Positions 22,758-31,048 of a stretch of DNA of 40,744 nt are shown here, in pieces. The stretch covers positions 1 through 40,744 of the forward strand of contig URHT01000016.1 in assembly GCA_900547745.1 (NCBI GenBank), written 5' to 3'. The notes beneath the pieces were generated by a model. It saw only the letters and a list, made by a program, of their open reading frames with translations, made no database searches and was not told the DNA's origin. The translations under genes and the position numbers were made by a program. Position 1 is the first letter of the stretch; each line of letters begins with the position of its first letter. The stretch is from an uncultured Eubacteriales bacterium. Lineage in GTDB: Bacteria; Bacillota; Clostridia; Oscillospirales; Oscillospiraceae.

Positions 22758-23402
22758 TTACAGGGTGTCCGGGAGGGTGAAGCGCGTCCATGGCTCCGTC
22801 TGCGGCGGCGGACAGGAGAACGTCAGGGCCGCGCCGGTCTGTGGGTGGTCGAAGGACAGGCGGTACGACCACAGGGCGATGGGCCACGGCGCGTCGTCCG
22901 CGCCGTACTTGCGGTCGCCGGACAAGGGAAGGCCCCGGGAGGCGAACTGTACGCGGATCTGGTGGGTGCGGCCGGTGTACAGTCGGACACGCACCAGCGT
23001 CAGACCATCGGCGGTGTCCACGGTGCCGTAGGACAGGCGGGCCTCCCGTGTGTCAGGGGAGGGGGCGTCCGCCACATAGGTCAGGCGGCGCTGGGCGTCC
23101 CGGGCCAGCAGGTCGGTCAGCTCGGCGGCGGGCCGGGACGGCGCACCGCGCAGGACGGCCAGATACTCCTTGGTGAAGCGGTGGTCGCGCAGCTGCCGGG
23201 ACAGCAGGGACGCGGCCATGCGGCTGCGGGCAAAGACCATGACGCCGGATACCTGTGCGTCCAGCCGGTGAACGGTGCGGATGCAGTCGGTGTGCAGCCG
23301 GGCGCGGAGCAGCTCCGGCATGCCGCCGGGCTCGTCGGTGGACAGCACGCCTGCGGGCTTGACGGCCACCACGATCCGTGCGTCCTCGTAGAGAATGTCC
23401 AA
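22758..23402 (-). CDS. RluA-family pseudouridine synthase
   Basis: These enzymes isomerise specific uridines in rRNA or tRNA to pseudouridine. The catalytic aspartate D48 is in HRLDAQVSG, the family motif (usual form HRLD-x-x-T/V-SG). The second motif GRTHQIRVQFAS is intact. There is no S4 RNA-binding domain, so at 214 residues this is the short RluA type. The TTG start at 23402 is chosen because AAGGAGG lies 8 nt upstream and the conserved chain begins LDILYEDARIVVAVKPAG. A GTG at 23438 falls within the promoter. The target uridine cannot be predicted. Confidence 0.9.
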   Translation of the reverse strand: MDILYEDARIVVAVKPAGVLSTDEPGGMPELLRARLHTDCIRTVHRLDAQVSGVMVFARSRMAASLLSRQLRDHRFTKEYLAVLRGAPSRPAAELTDLLARDAQRRLTYVADAPSPDTREARLSYGTVDTADGLTLVRVRLYTGRTHQIRVQFASRGLPLSGDRKYGADDAPWPIALWSYRLSFDHPQTGAALTFSCPPPQTEPWTRFTLPDTL

Positions 23403-23426
23403 GGGCGTCGCCTCCTTCGTGGGGCC

Positions 23427-23455
23427 AGTGTACCACAAACGGCGGGGAGATGCAA
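23427..23455 (-). promoter_or_regulatory. Promoter of the pseudouridine synthase gene
   Basis: On the minus strand TTGCAT (23450-23455) is followed after 17 bp by TACACT (23427-23432), about 25 bp before the TTG start. Confidence 0.6.
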
Positions 23456-23462
23456 ATTTTGC

Positions 23463-23491
23463 TTGACAGGGTAGGTCTAATGCGTTAGACT
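23463..23491 (+). promoter_or_regulatory. Promoter of the blaI-type operon
   Basis: TTGACA (23463-23468) is followed after 17 bp by TAGACT (23486-23491). The palindrome at 23475-23490 sits in the spacer and -10 box. Confidence 0.8.
23475..23490. promoter_or_regulatory. Operator 1 of the BlaI-type repressor
   Basis: GTCTAA-TGCG-TTAGAC is a perfect 6+6 inverted repeat inside the promoter. BlaI/MecI/CopY repressors bind such dyads as dimers, so autorepression is expected. Binding is inferred. Confidence 0.65.
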
Positions 23492-23500
23492 TGGCACAAG

Positions 23501-23520
23501 AGGACTAACGGAGTAGACCT
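23501..23520. promoter_or_regulatory. Operator 2 of the BlaI-type repressor
   Basis: AGGACTAACGGAGTAGACCT is an imperfect dyad downstream of the start site. Its reverse complement matches operator 1 at 13 of 16 positions, which supports a second binding site for the same protein. Confidence 0.6.
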
Positions 23521-23533
23521 GCGGAAGGAGGAG

Positions 23534-23911
23534 ATGCGTTTGGAAACGCCGAAGATATTTGACAGCGAGCTGCGGCTGTGCGAGATCCTGTGGGAGCACC
23601 AGCCGGTGAAGAGCAGCGAGCTGGCCCGCCTGTGCGCCGAAAGGCTGGGGTGGAAGAAATCCACCACCTACACGGTGATCAAGCGGCTGACGGAGCGGGG
23701 CGTCGTGAAAACGGAGAACGCGGTGGTGACGGCGCTGGTGTCGCGGGACGAGGTGCAGCGTGCCGAGAGCCGCGCGTTCGTGGAGCGGAATTTCAGCGGA
23801 AGCCTGCCGGGCTTTTTAACCGCCTTTGTGGGCGGGCGCGGACTGTCGGCGGAGGAAGCGGAGGAGCTGCGGCGCATGATCGCCGCCTTTGAGGAGAAGC
23901 GCGATGAGTGA
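23534..23911 (+). CDS. BlaI/MecI/CopY-family repressor
   Basis: A 125-residue winged-helix repressor. Residues 5-70 form the DNA-binding domain, with LCEILWEHQPVKSSELARL and the recognition region GWKKSTTYTVIKRLTERGVV. The C-terminal helices (about 75-120) form the dimerisation part, which the partner protease cleaves in known systems. Two candidate operators overlap the promoter. The ATG at 23534 lies only 2 nt from AAGGAGG; the in-frame TTG at 23540 has the better 8-nt spacing and may be the true start. The stop overlaps the start of the M56 gene, so the two are coupled as in blaR1-blaI systems. Confidence 0.92.
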   Translation: MRLETPKIFDSELRLCEILWEHQPVKSSELARLCAERLGWKKSTTYTVIKRLTERGVVKTENAVVTALVSRDEVQRAESRAFVERNFSGSLPGFLTAFVGGRGLSAEEAEELRRMIAAFEEKRDE

Positions 23912-26900
23912 TATTTTTCTGCGGATCGTGGAGCTGTCGTGGCAGGCGGGCGTGCTGGCGCTGGTGGTGATGGCGGCGCGGCTGGTGCTGCGGCGGGCGC
24001 CCAAGTGGGCGATATGCATGCTGTGGGCGCTGGTGGCGGTGCGGCTGGTGCTGCCGTTCTCCCTGCAGAGTCCGGTGAGCTTACAGGCGGAGCAGAGCCC
24101 CGTGGCGGCGGCGCTGTACGACCTGCCTCAGACCCGGACGGAGGCGGCGGACACATCCGTGACGCCCGCCGCCGAACCGGCGGAGCCGCTGCCGTCCGCG
24201 CAGACGGAGCGGCCGGTGGAGACAGGCCCGGCGCAGCAGCCGGTACAGGCGGCGCGGCCCGTGGTGACGCTGGAGCTGCTGGCGGCGGTCTGGCTGGCGG
24301 GCGCGGTGATGATGCTGACGTATATGCTGGCCAGCTATCTGCGCATCTATTACCGGGTGCGCACGGCGGTGCGGCTGGAGGACAACGTGTACCGCTGCGG
24401 CCAGTGGGGCACGCCCTTCGTGCTGGGCCTGTTCCGGCCCCGCATCTATGTGCCGGAGGATATGGACGAGGCCGACCTGCCGCAGGTGCTGGCCCACGAG
24501 CGGTGCCACATCCGGCGGGGCGACCACGCGGTGAAGCCGCTGGCGTTTCTGCTGCTGGCGGTACACTGGTTCAACCCGGTGCTGTGGGCGGCGTATATCC
24601 TGCTGGGGCGGGACATGGAGAACGCCTGCGACGAGCGGGTGCTGCGGGGGCTGGACGCCCCGGGCCGGGCGGCCTACTCCCGGGCGCTGGTGGCCTGCGC
24701 CGTGCGGGAGCGCCCGGCGGCGGTGTGTCCGCTGGCCTTCGGCGAGACGGCGGTGAAGGAAAGGGTGAAAAACGCTTTGCACTATAAGAAGCCGGCCATC
24801 TGGGCGGCGGTGCTGCTGGCTGTGGCGGCGGTGATCATCGCCGTGTGCTTCCTGACCAGCCCCGGCCGGCAGGAGGAGCCGGTGTCCAGCGGCGATTGGA
24901 ACGCGGAGACGCTGTACGCCATGCGGACGCCCTATGTGGGCGACAACGCCGCCGTCAGCGGTATTTTGGGCGCTATCGGGCTGGACAAGATGGGCGAGGG
25001 CATATGGAGCTTCGTGCTGCGGCTGGATACCGAGCAGACGCCCTACGGCCTGACGCTGTGCTACACCAGCGAGTATGAGACGGTGGCGGGAACGGGCAGA
25101 GCGTGGACCCAGCAGCTGAAGGCCGGCAGCTATCTGGCCATGGCGCTTATCGACAATCTGGAATGGGTGGCGTGGCAGGTAGACGGCGCGGGGCTGGGCA
25201 GGGTGTCCGACGACGGCGTCTACGACATCGCGGCGGCGCGGCAGAGCGTGGACGGTCTGCGGCAGCTGATCGATGCGCTGGAGGCCGATCTGGTCACCGG
25301 CACCGTGGGCGGCGGACGGCAGATCTATTACGGCCCCGCCAGCGTCACCCGTGACGACGGCGTGTCCGTCCGGCTGGCGGACGTGGCCTATCAGGGCGGC
25401 CAACTCACCGGCGAGCTGCGGGTCATCGTGCCGCCGGAGATGACGGCGCAGTACGAGGGCGAGGGCGGCGCGGCCGCCATGCTGCAGGAGTTCGGACTCA
25501 TCACGCAGGTGGACGACGGCGAGACGCAGCGCACCGGCGGCGACGTCCGGGTGGAGAGCGGCGCGGACGGCCTGACGCTGTACCAGTCGTTTGCCATGAC
25601 CGTCGAGGTGCCGGACAGCCAGGGCTTCACGGTGCGGTTCTGGGCCGGCGGCACAGGCCCTGTGACGGCGCATTTCACCGCCGCGGGCCCGGCGTATCAG
25701 GAGATCACGCCGTGGCCCTCCGAGGGCGAGAACGACCCGGTGAGCATCGACCCGGCGGACTACGGCATCGTGTACGATACGGCGCACATGCCGGACTGGG
25801 AGAGGTGCCCGCTGAGCTATCTGTGCGCCTACTATCTGGGGGCGGACGGCGCGTACAGCGAGGGCGCCCTTGATACGCTGGTTCAGCGGTACCGGCAGGC
25901 GCCCAACACGGTGGGGAGCTATCTGAGCAAGCTGGCGGCCAAGTATGAGGGCACGGATCAGCAGCTCCTGACGGCCATCCGGTCGGCTGCCGGGAGCCGG
26001 TACGATGTGGAGCCGGCGGTGGACGTGCAGAGCAGCGCCGCCGCGGCGCTGGACGAGCGGGTGGCGGAGACGGTGAAGGGCTACTTCCTCATGCGGGCCA
26101 ACGCCATCGCGGACAACACCGTGGGCACAGCCTACTGCGTGGAGAAGCTGCGGCATGATGCCGTGAGCCGCGCACAGGCCGCCGTGTGGCCCTATGTGGC
26201 CGCCGATGACCTCCGGGCCGTACACATCACGGTGGACGTGACGGAGGTGCGGGCGCTGGAGGACGGCGGCACGCGGCTGATGCTGACGGAGACCACCATG
26301 CTGGATTACGGCACGGGCAGCGACCAGTACGGTTGGGGCACCACCCATCAGCTGGAGATACACGAGGATCGTGCGGAGGCGCCTCGGGTGACGTGGGACG
26401 CCTACGACGAACACGATCTGGGCGACGGCTATGTCTCGCAGGATCAGCGGGAGGATGTGTCGGCGGCCATCAGCGGTATGGCCATCAGCAATCCGTGGAC
26501 GGGCGTTGTCACGGACACCCGGACGGAGCAGGCGGGCGGCAACGAGTTCCGGGCCATCTGCATTGCCGGGCGCTGGTACGGCGGCACGGCGCGGGAGTTC
26601 CCCCAGCTGGAGACGATACAGGTCAATGATCTGGTGAGCGTGCGGAACTACGCGGCGGCGGGCGGCGATTTTGAGCCGTTGTACTGCTTGGAGGTGCTGG
26701 AGCGGGGCAGCGGCGGCAAGACCACGGAGGTGTTCCGCACCGCCGACGGGCTGGAGCTGCAGTTCACCTATGTCGGCAGCGTGGAGACGGACGGGGACGG
26801 CCCGGCCATCTATACGCTGCTGCCGGGGGCGGAGCTGTCGGTGCTGGCCCTGCCGGAGGGAGGCTCGCAGTATGTGCTGTACAGCGCCGGCGGCAGCATC

Positions 26901-26996
26901 CGGGAGGTGCTGACGGAGGGCGCGGTTATCCCGTTGACGGAGCAGGACGGCGGCGTGGGCGCCGAGTCCGCCTACGTGGTGATGTTCGCGTGGTGA
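23904..26996 (+). CDS. BlaR1-like M56 metallopeptidase with a large C-terminal region
   Basis: A 1030-residue membrane protein. The N-terminal part has membrane helices at about 12-28, 36-52 and 122-145, then the zinc protease motif HERCH at 198-202 and a helix at about 212-234. This is the BlaR1/MecR1 peptidase domain, which destroys the paired repressor after a signal. A last membrane helix at about 298-318 leads to some 700 residues outside the cell. This part has no recognisable penicillin-binding sensor (no convincing SxxK with its companions) and carries several beta-rich, acidic segments. The pair is therefore a signal-responsive switch with an unknown ligand. The gene overlaps the repressor gene by 8 bp and ends before a terminator-like hairpin. 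Confidence 0.88.
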   Translation: MSDIFLRIVELSWQAGVLALVVMAARLVLRRAPKWAICMLWALVAVRLVLPFSLQSPVSLQAEQSPVAAALYDLPQTRTEAADTSVTPAAEPAEPLPSAQTERPVETGPAQQPVQAARPVVTLELLAAVWLAGAVMMLTYMLASYLRIYYRVRTAVRLEDNVYRCGQWGTPFVLGLFRPRIYVPEDMDEADLPQVLAHERCHIRRGDHAVKPLAFLLLAVHWFNPVLWAAYILLGRDMENACDERVLRGLDAPGRAAYSRALVACAVRERPAAVCPLAFGETAVKERVKNALHYKKPAIWAAVLLAVAAVIIAVCFLTSPGRQEEPVSSGDWNAETLYAMRTPYVGDNAAVSGILGAIGLDKMGEGIWSFVLRLDTEQTPYGLTLCYTSEYETVAGTGRAWTQQLKAGSYLAMALIDNLEWVAWQVDGAGLGRVSDDGVYDIAAARQSVDGLRQLIDALEADLVTGTVGGGRQIYYGPASVTRDDGVSVRLADVAYQGGQLTGELRVIVPPEMTAQYEGEGGAAAMLQEFGLITQVDDGETQRTGGDVRVESGADGLTLYQSFAMTVEVPDSQGFTVRFWAGGTGPVTAHFTAAGPAYQEITPWPSEGENDPVSIDPADYGIVYDTAHMPDWERCPLSYLCAYYLGADGAYSEGALDTLVQRYRQAPNTVGSYLSKLAAKYEGTDQQLLTAIRSAAGSRYDVEPAVDVQSSAAAALDERVAETVKGYFLMRANAIADNTVGTAYCVEKLRHDAVSRAQAAVWPYVAADDLRAVHITVDVTEVRALEDGGTRLMLTETTMLDYGTGSDQYGWGTTHQLEIHEDRAEAPRVTWDAYDEHDLGDGYVSQDQREDVSAAISGMAISNPWTGVVTDTRTEQAGGNEFRAICIAGRWYGGTAREFPQLETIQVNDLVSVRNYAAAGGDFEPLYCLEVLERGSGGKTTEVFRTADGLELQFTYVGSVETDGDGPAIYTLLPGAELSVLALPEGGSQYVLYSAGGSIREVLTEGAVIPLTEQDGGVGAESAYVVMFAW

Positions 26997-27000
26997 CGAA

Positions 27001-27036
27001 AAAGAGGGAGGTCTGCCGCAACAGACCTCCCTCTTT
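27001..27036 (+). terminator. Terminator of the BlaI-M56 operon
   Basis: A perfect 15-bp stem (27001-27015 with 27022-27036) has a 6-base loop. The following T-tract is short (CTCTTTCGG), so termination may be partial. Confidence 0.65.
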
Positions 27037-27062
27037 CGGGTGTATCATTTTGCGCTGCATTG

Positions 27063-27071
27063 TGGTACAAT
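27063..27071 (+). promoter_or_regulatory. Extended -10 promoter of the purine phosphorylase gene
   Basis: TGG-TACAAT (27063-27071) is an extended -10 element. No good -35 box is seen at 17 bp (TATCAT). The start codon lies about 40 bp downstream. Confidence 0.45.
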
Positions 27072-27116
27072 GTCAGGGAAAACGGCGGAGACGCCGGAAC
27101 AGGAGGAGACGATACC

Positions 27117-27938
27117 ATGGAGCAGCTGTACGAAAAGGCGCTGGAAAGCGCGGACTATATCCGCTCGCACACCGCGGCGCGGCCGAAGATCGCGGTGGTG
27201 CTGGGCTCCGGACTGGGCAATCTCACCGCCGCCTTCACGGAGACGGAGGAGCTGCCCTACCGGGACATCCCCCATTTCCCGGTGTCCACGGTGGCGGGGC
27301 ACAGGGGCGCGCTGCTGACGGGGCGGCTGGGACAGCGGGAGGTGTATGCGCTGGAGGGGCGCTTTCACTTCTACGAGGGCTATACCATGAAGGAGGTCTG
27401 CTACCCCTTTTATACCCTGAAGCTGCTGGGGGTGGAGCAGGTGATCCTGACCAACGCCGCCGGGGGCGTGAACCGCAGCTTCGCACCGGGTACGCTGATG
27501 CTCCTTACCGATTTCATCAATATGATGGGCACGAATCCCCTGATCGGGCCCAACGATGAGCGGTTCGGGCCGCGTTTCCCGGACATGACCGAGGTGTTCG
27601 ACCCCGGCCTGCGGGCGCTGGCCGGACAGACCGCCGATGAGCTGGGCATCGCCTACCGGGAGGGTGTCTATCTGGGGTTCATGGGGCCGTGCTACGAGAC
27701 GGCGGCGGAGATACGGGCCTTTGCGGCCATGGGCGCCGACGCCGTGGGCATGAGCACCGTGCCGGACGCCATGGTGTGCAGCTATCTGGGCATGAAGGTG
27801 CTGGCGGTCAGCTGCATCACCAACATGGCCACGGGGATCCAGACGGTGAAGCACAGCCATGCCCGGGTGGTGGAGATCGCCAACCGGACAGGGGATACTC
27901 TGTGCCGCTGGCTGGGCGAGGTCATACGGCGTATGTGA
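27117..27938 (+). CDS. Purine nucleoside phosphorylase (trimeric type)
   Basis: This enzyme cleaves guanosine, inosine and their deoxy forms with phosphate, releasing the base for salvage. Family blocks are present in order: VVLGSGLGNL (about 25-34, phosphate binding), STVAGHRGALLTGRL, GRFHFYEGY, LTNAAGGVN and MSTVPDAMVCSYLGMKVLAVSCITNMA, given here in pieces. The length of 273 residues is normal for the class II, trimeric type. The ATG at 27117 follows AGGAGGAG. It stands alone between its own promoter and terminator and is the last chromosomal gene before the mobile region. Confidence 0.95.
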   Translation: MEQLYEKALESADYIRSHTAARPKIAVVLGSGLGNLTAAFTETEELPYRDIPHFPVSTVAGHRGALLTGRLGQREVYALEGRFHFYEGYTMKEVCYPFYTLKLLGVEQVILTNAAGGVNRSFAPGTLMLLTDFINMMGTNPLIGPNDERFGPRFPDMTEVFDPGLRALAGQTADELGIAYREGVYLGFMGPCYETAAEIRAFAAMGADAVGMSTVPDAMVCSYLGMKVLAVSCITNMATGIQTVKHSHARVVEIANRTGDTLCRWLGEVIRRM

Positions 27939-27975
27939 GGTGAGACGGTACGCGGTTTCTCCGGAAAAAAGAATA

Positions 27976-28003
27976 CCGCCCGAAACGAAGGGCGGGCGCT
28001 TTT
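27976..28003 (+). terminator. Terminator of the purine phosphorylase gene
   Basis: CCGCCC (27976-27981) pairs with GGGCGG (27990-27995), followed by GCGCTTTT. The stem is short and the T-tract is offset. Confidence 0.55.
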
Positions 28004-28085
28004 ACAAAGCAGAAGTGTCACCTCCAAAAAGAAAAGACACGCCGAAGGGCGACTCCTCATAAGGACATCTTGAAAATACCAGATT

Positions 28086-28100
28086 AAACCGATTGAGAGA
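28086..28100 (+). repeat. Left copy of a 15-bp inverted repeat
   Basis: AAACCGATTGAGAGA occurs here and, inverted, at 40023-40037, bracketing the van and mobilization genes. It may mark an element end or a rearrangement scar. Confidence 0.5.
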
Positions 28101-28122
28101 ATCTCTTGGTGTCGACCAAACG

Positions 28123-28164
28123 GGAATAGCCATCAACCATTTCATCGTGGTTGGTGGCTATTCC
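28123..28164. terminator. Terminator of the van operon
   Basis: A 17-bp stem with one G-U pair (28123-28139 with 28148-28164) lies 64 bp after the vanT stop. Read leftward it is followed by CGTTTGG, read rightward by TGTTTAAA, so it may work both ways. Confidence 0.65.
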
Positions 28165-28227
28165 TGTTTAAAGGTATATTCATGTTGAAATTCGAACCGG
28201 AATCTTTGTAAAATTCCCTACCGCTCT

Positions 28228-30309
28228 TTAACCAGAAACAATGGGTAACCGCATGCCTAACCGGGAGAGCAGTTCGTTGGTAATCGTCCCACAGCATGCA
28301 GCCAGTTCCTCTGCCCGAATCACCTGACCGCCATCCCGGCCGATAATAGTCACTGTATCGTCAGGAGCGACCTCCGAAAGATCGCTGACGTCCACCAGCA
28401 ACTGGTCCATGCACATCCGCCCCACCATAGGACAACGCCGGCCCTGAATCAGCACCTGGCCGCCCCGCTGAGGCAGATCCCGGGGCAGACCGTCCGCGTA
28501 GCCGATGGTGACCACCGCCAGTTTGGTTTCTTGCTCTGCCTGAAAGACCCGCCCGTACCCGGCGCTCTCTCCGGCTTGCACAGTGCGGATGCTGGCCACT
28601 CTGGCCCGGAGAGACAGAACCGGCCGCAGGTCAAGGCTTCGCTGAACAGGCGCATCATCGCTTCGAACTCCATAGAGTGCGATTCCAGCCCGGACATAGT
28701 CACAGGGCTGAGCTGGGAGGTTCCAAAGTCCATAGCTGGACTGGATATGAACTTTGCCGGGATCATATCCGGCAGTTCGGAGCCAGGCCACCGTATCATA
28801 GAACAAGGTCAGCTGCTCCTGGGTGTAGGCAACATCTTCGGCTTCCAGGCTGTCCGAGACGTATAGATGAGAAAAGACACCGTCCACTACCAGGTTTGGA
28901 AGCCGGAATGCCTCCAGGATCTCCTTCCGGTTTTCCGCCAGGATGCCCAGCCGGTGCATCCCCGTGTCCAGGGCCAGATGGACATGGACACGCCGCCCTC
29001 TGGCTGCCAAGGCCCGCCCGTGGTCAATATCCGCCACCGTCTGGGTCAGATGCCATCGTGTCAAGAGCGGAGCTTCCTCCGGGGAGGTATAACCTAAGAT
29101 CAAGATCGTCCCCCGGATGCCCGCCTTTCGCAGAGCAATCCCCTCGGCCAGGCAGGCCACGGCAAAGGCCCGGACGCCCGCTCGCTGTAAGGTGCGGGCG
29201 GTCACTGCCCCGCCGTGACCGTAGGCCTCCGCCTTTACCACCGCCATCAGCTCTGTCCCCGGGGCCAATGTGTTCCGCAGCACCTGGGCGTTGTGCCCAA
29301 GGGCCGCCAGATCCACCTCCCGCCAGGCCCGAGCGGTGGGGCTGGGCTTCTTTTGAAGCCTCAGCAGGCAAGGGGCGGAGAGCAGCGCACTGAGCGCCAG
29401 CACCACAATAAAATGGAGAACACTGTTTTCAATGAGCATTTCTCCCAGTCCCAGTAGCTTTGCCGCTCCCCGGACCAGTACGATGCAGAGGGGATGGAGC
29501 ACATACACGGCTGTGGAAAATTCCCGGACTTTCCTGGACTCGCCCTTGTTTCCGCCCAGCAGCAGAGAAAAAAGGCATACTATGCACAGGGGGAGGGCGA
29601 GGTACATGCTGTCGTGGCGCTGGACATCCATGCGATGGAGCCACAGCCCCTCGGCGCTCATGGCTGCCAGAGAGAGGAAGAAGCCCGCCAGAGACAGCTT
29701 TTGGTTCCACCGCCTTCCGGCGGCCCCAAGCAGAAGGAACAGTGGCGCGAAGAACAGGCCATTGCGGGTATAGCCGCACAGTGTAAAAATGCCGTCGTAA
29801 AGGGTCCGAAGCAGCGGGATCTGGGAAACCAGTCCATAGTAACTGTCCCCGCCCAGACCGATGAGATAGAGTAGCGCCGCCACAGGCAGAGCCACCCGCA
29901 GGCCCAGCCGGCTGAGCCACCGGGCGATGACGATGCCCAGAATGGTCGCCGGGAAATACCACAGGTGGTAGAAGGTGCCGTCCACCAGCAGTTTCCGCAA
30001 AACATCCGCCGGACCGGTGAAGCTGCCAGCATAGAGATTCACTGGCAGATACAAAAGGATGCAGACGCCGTAGAGCAGGCAGAGCTTTTTCAGCTGCCGC
30101 CCCACACCAGCCCAGTGATTCCGGCTCAGAAAGTACCCAGTGGTCATCAGAAAGAATGGGACTGCCACCCGGGCCAGTACCCGGGTAAGCCAGAAATCAG
30201 CCATGGCAGACACATCCGCCAGGGGCGAGGTGTGGTTCATCACCACCAGCAGGACTGCCGCCAGACGAAAGAGGTCCAAAGTCGGGACGGTTTTCTTAGC
30301 CGTTCTCAT
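28228..30309 (-). CDS. vanT: VanT membrane-bound serine racemase
   Basis: VanT makes D-serine (and D-alanine) for the VanG ligase. The 693-residue protein has two parts. Residues 1-315 form about ten membrane helices of the acyltransferase-3 type and are thought to import or sense L-serine. Residues about 325-693 are a PLP-dependent alanine-racemase domain. The PLP lysine is K359 in VVKAEAYGHG, and the second-subunit region ESAGYGRVFQAE and the block GRMCMDQLLVDV are intact. The start overlaps the vanXY stop by 14 bp. It is the last gene of the operon. Family assignment is secure. Confidence 0.94.
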   Translation of the reverse strand: MRTAKKTVPTLDLFRLAAVLLVVMNHTSPLADVSAMADFWLTRVLARVAVPFFLMTTGYFLSRNHWAGVGRQLKKLCLLYGVCILLYLPVNLYAGSFTGPADVLRKLLVDGTFYHLWYFPATILGIVIARWLSRLGLRVALPVAALLYLIGLGGDSYYGLVSQIPLLRTLYDGIFTLCGYTRNGLFFAPLFLLLGAAGRRWNQKLSLAGFFLSLAAMSAEGLWLHRMDVQRHDSMYLALPLCIVCLFSLLLGGNKGESRKVREFSTAVYVLHPLCIVLVRGAAKLLGLGEMLIENSVLHFIVVLALSALLSAPCLLRLQKKPSPTARAWREVDLAALGHNAQVLRNTLAPGTELMAVVKAEAYGHGGAVTARTLQRAGVRAFAVACLAEGIALRKAGIRGTILILGYTSPEEAPLLTRWHLTQTVADIDHGRALAARGRRVHVHLALDTGMHRLGILAENRKEILEAFRLPNLVVDGVFSHLYVSDSLEAEDVAYTQEQLTLFYDTVAWLRTAGYDPGKVHIQSSYGLWNLPAQPCDYVRAGIALYGVRSDDAPVQRSLDLRPVLSLRARVASIRTVQAGESAGYGRVFQAEQETKLAVVTIGYADGLPRDLPQRGGQVLIQGRRCPMVGRMCMDQLLVDVSDLSEVAPDDTVTIIGRDGGQVIRAEELAACCGTITNELLSRLGMRLPIVSG

Positions 30310-31048
30310 GGGTATCCCCCCACCATGTCAGGATAAATCCCTCCACATTGTCGCCGGATATCTGGCAGCAGCCCTCCGGCACTTCCACCTCTGTGACGGC
30401 TCCGGCGGCGGGCACATAGAACACCTGGGCCATGCGGCCGTTTTCCAGAGCGACGCTCCGGGGACCCTGCCGCAAAAAGTCCCGGTACTCCTCCAGACAC
30501 AGCCCGTTGGTTTCCATCAGCTGGGCGTGGGGCGCCCCCACATAGCGGAAGTGCCACGGCTCAGCCGAGATCCCGGTGACTTCCTCCTTGCCCCGCTGGT
30601 AGCGTTCGATAAAGCCGTACCGGGCCGCCAGACGCCTAAATCTTCCGCAGACGCCGTCATAGGGAAAGGCAGGCCGGATGAAGTCGATGTATCCGGCAGC
30701 CTTTCCCAGGTCGATGGCGAGGCCGGTCTGATGCTCACTGCATCCTGGAAGGGCCACATACTGGCGGGTAAATGTCTCCCCATGCTCCGCCATGGAGTCG
30801 TCCCAGATCCGCTGCTGTTCCTGCTGGCTCCGCCAGCCGGACACCGGCACGATCTCCCGCTGTCCCCCCGCCTTTTGGATACAGGCAGACAGTAGCTGCC
30901 GTGCCCGGCTTTCAAGAAGAATGTCGGGGTGGTGCGGGTCCACCGAGGTCAGCGCAGATCGCTCTTTTTCATGCAGGGGATGCGCCCGGTTGACCAGGAC
31001 CAGCGGCCCCTGAAAAATCTGCTCCCGGGGAATCGACACGGTTCTCAT
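30296..31048 (-). CDS. vanXY: VanXY D,D-dipeptidase/D,D-carboxypeptidase
   Basis: This zinc peptidase removes normal D-Ala-D-Ala dipeptides and trims D-Ala from existing precursors, so that only D-Ala-D-Ser ends remain. The 250-residue protein shows the M15B core: SGWRS at 70-74, zinc ligands H106 and D113 in SEHQTGLAID, and catalytic E163 with zinc ligand H166 in EPWHFRYVG. No membrane segment is visible, in line with a cytoplasmic VanXY rather than VanY. Its ATG overlaps the vanG stop (ATGA). Confidence 0.93.
   Translation of the reverse strand: MRTVSIPREQIFQGPLVLVNRAHPLHEKERSALTSVDPHHPDILLESRARQLLSACIQKAGGQREIVPVSGWRSQQEQQRIWDDSMAEHGETFTRQYVALPGCSEHQTGLAIDLGKAAGYIDFIRPAFPYDGVCGRFRRLAARYGFIERYQRGKEEVTGISAEPWHFRYVGAPHAQLMETNGLCLEEYRDFLRQGPRSVALENGRMAQVFYVPAAGAVTEVEVPEGCCQISGDNVEGFILTWWGDTHENG

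Noticed and set aside
24081..26414. Minus-strand 777-codon frame opposite the M56 gene
   Set aside because: Antisense shadow rich in His, Arg and Gln. The plus-strand frame has HExxH and membrane helices.
28052..28062. AGGGCGACTCC shared with the recombinase start at 40125-40135
   Set aside because: Only 11 bp with no similarity beyond. Chance in GC-rich sequence is plausible, so it was not taken as an attachment site.
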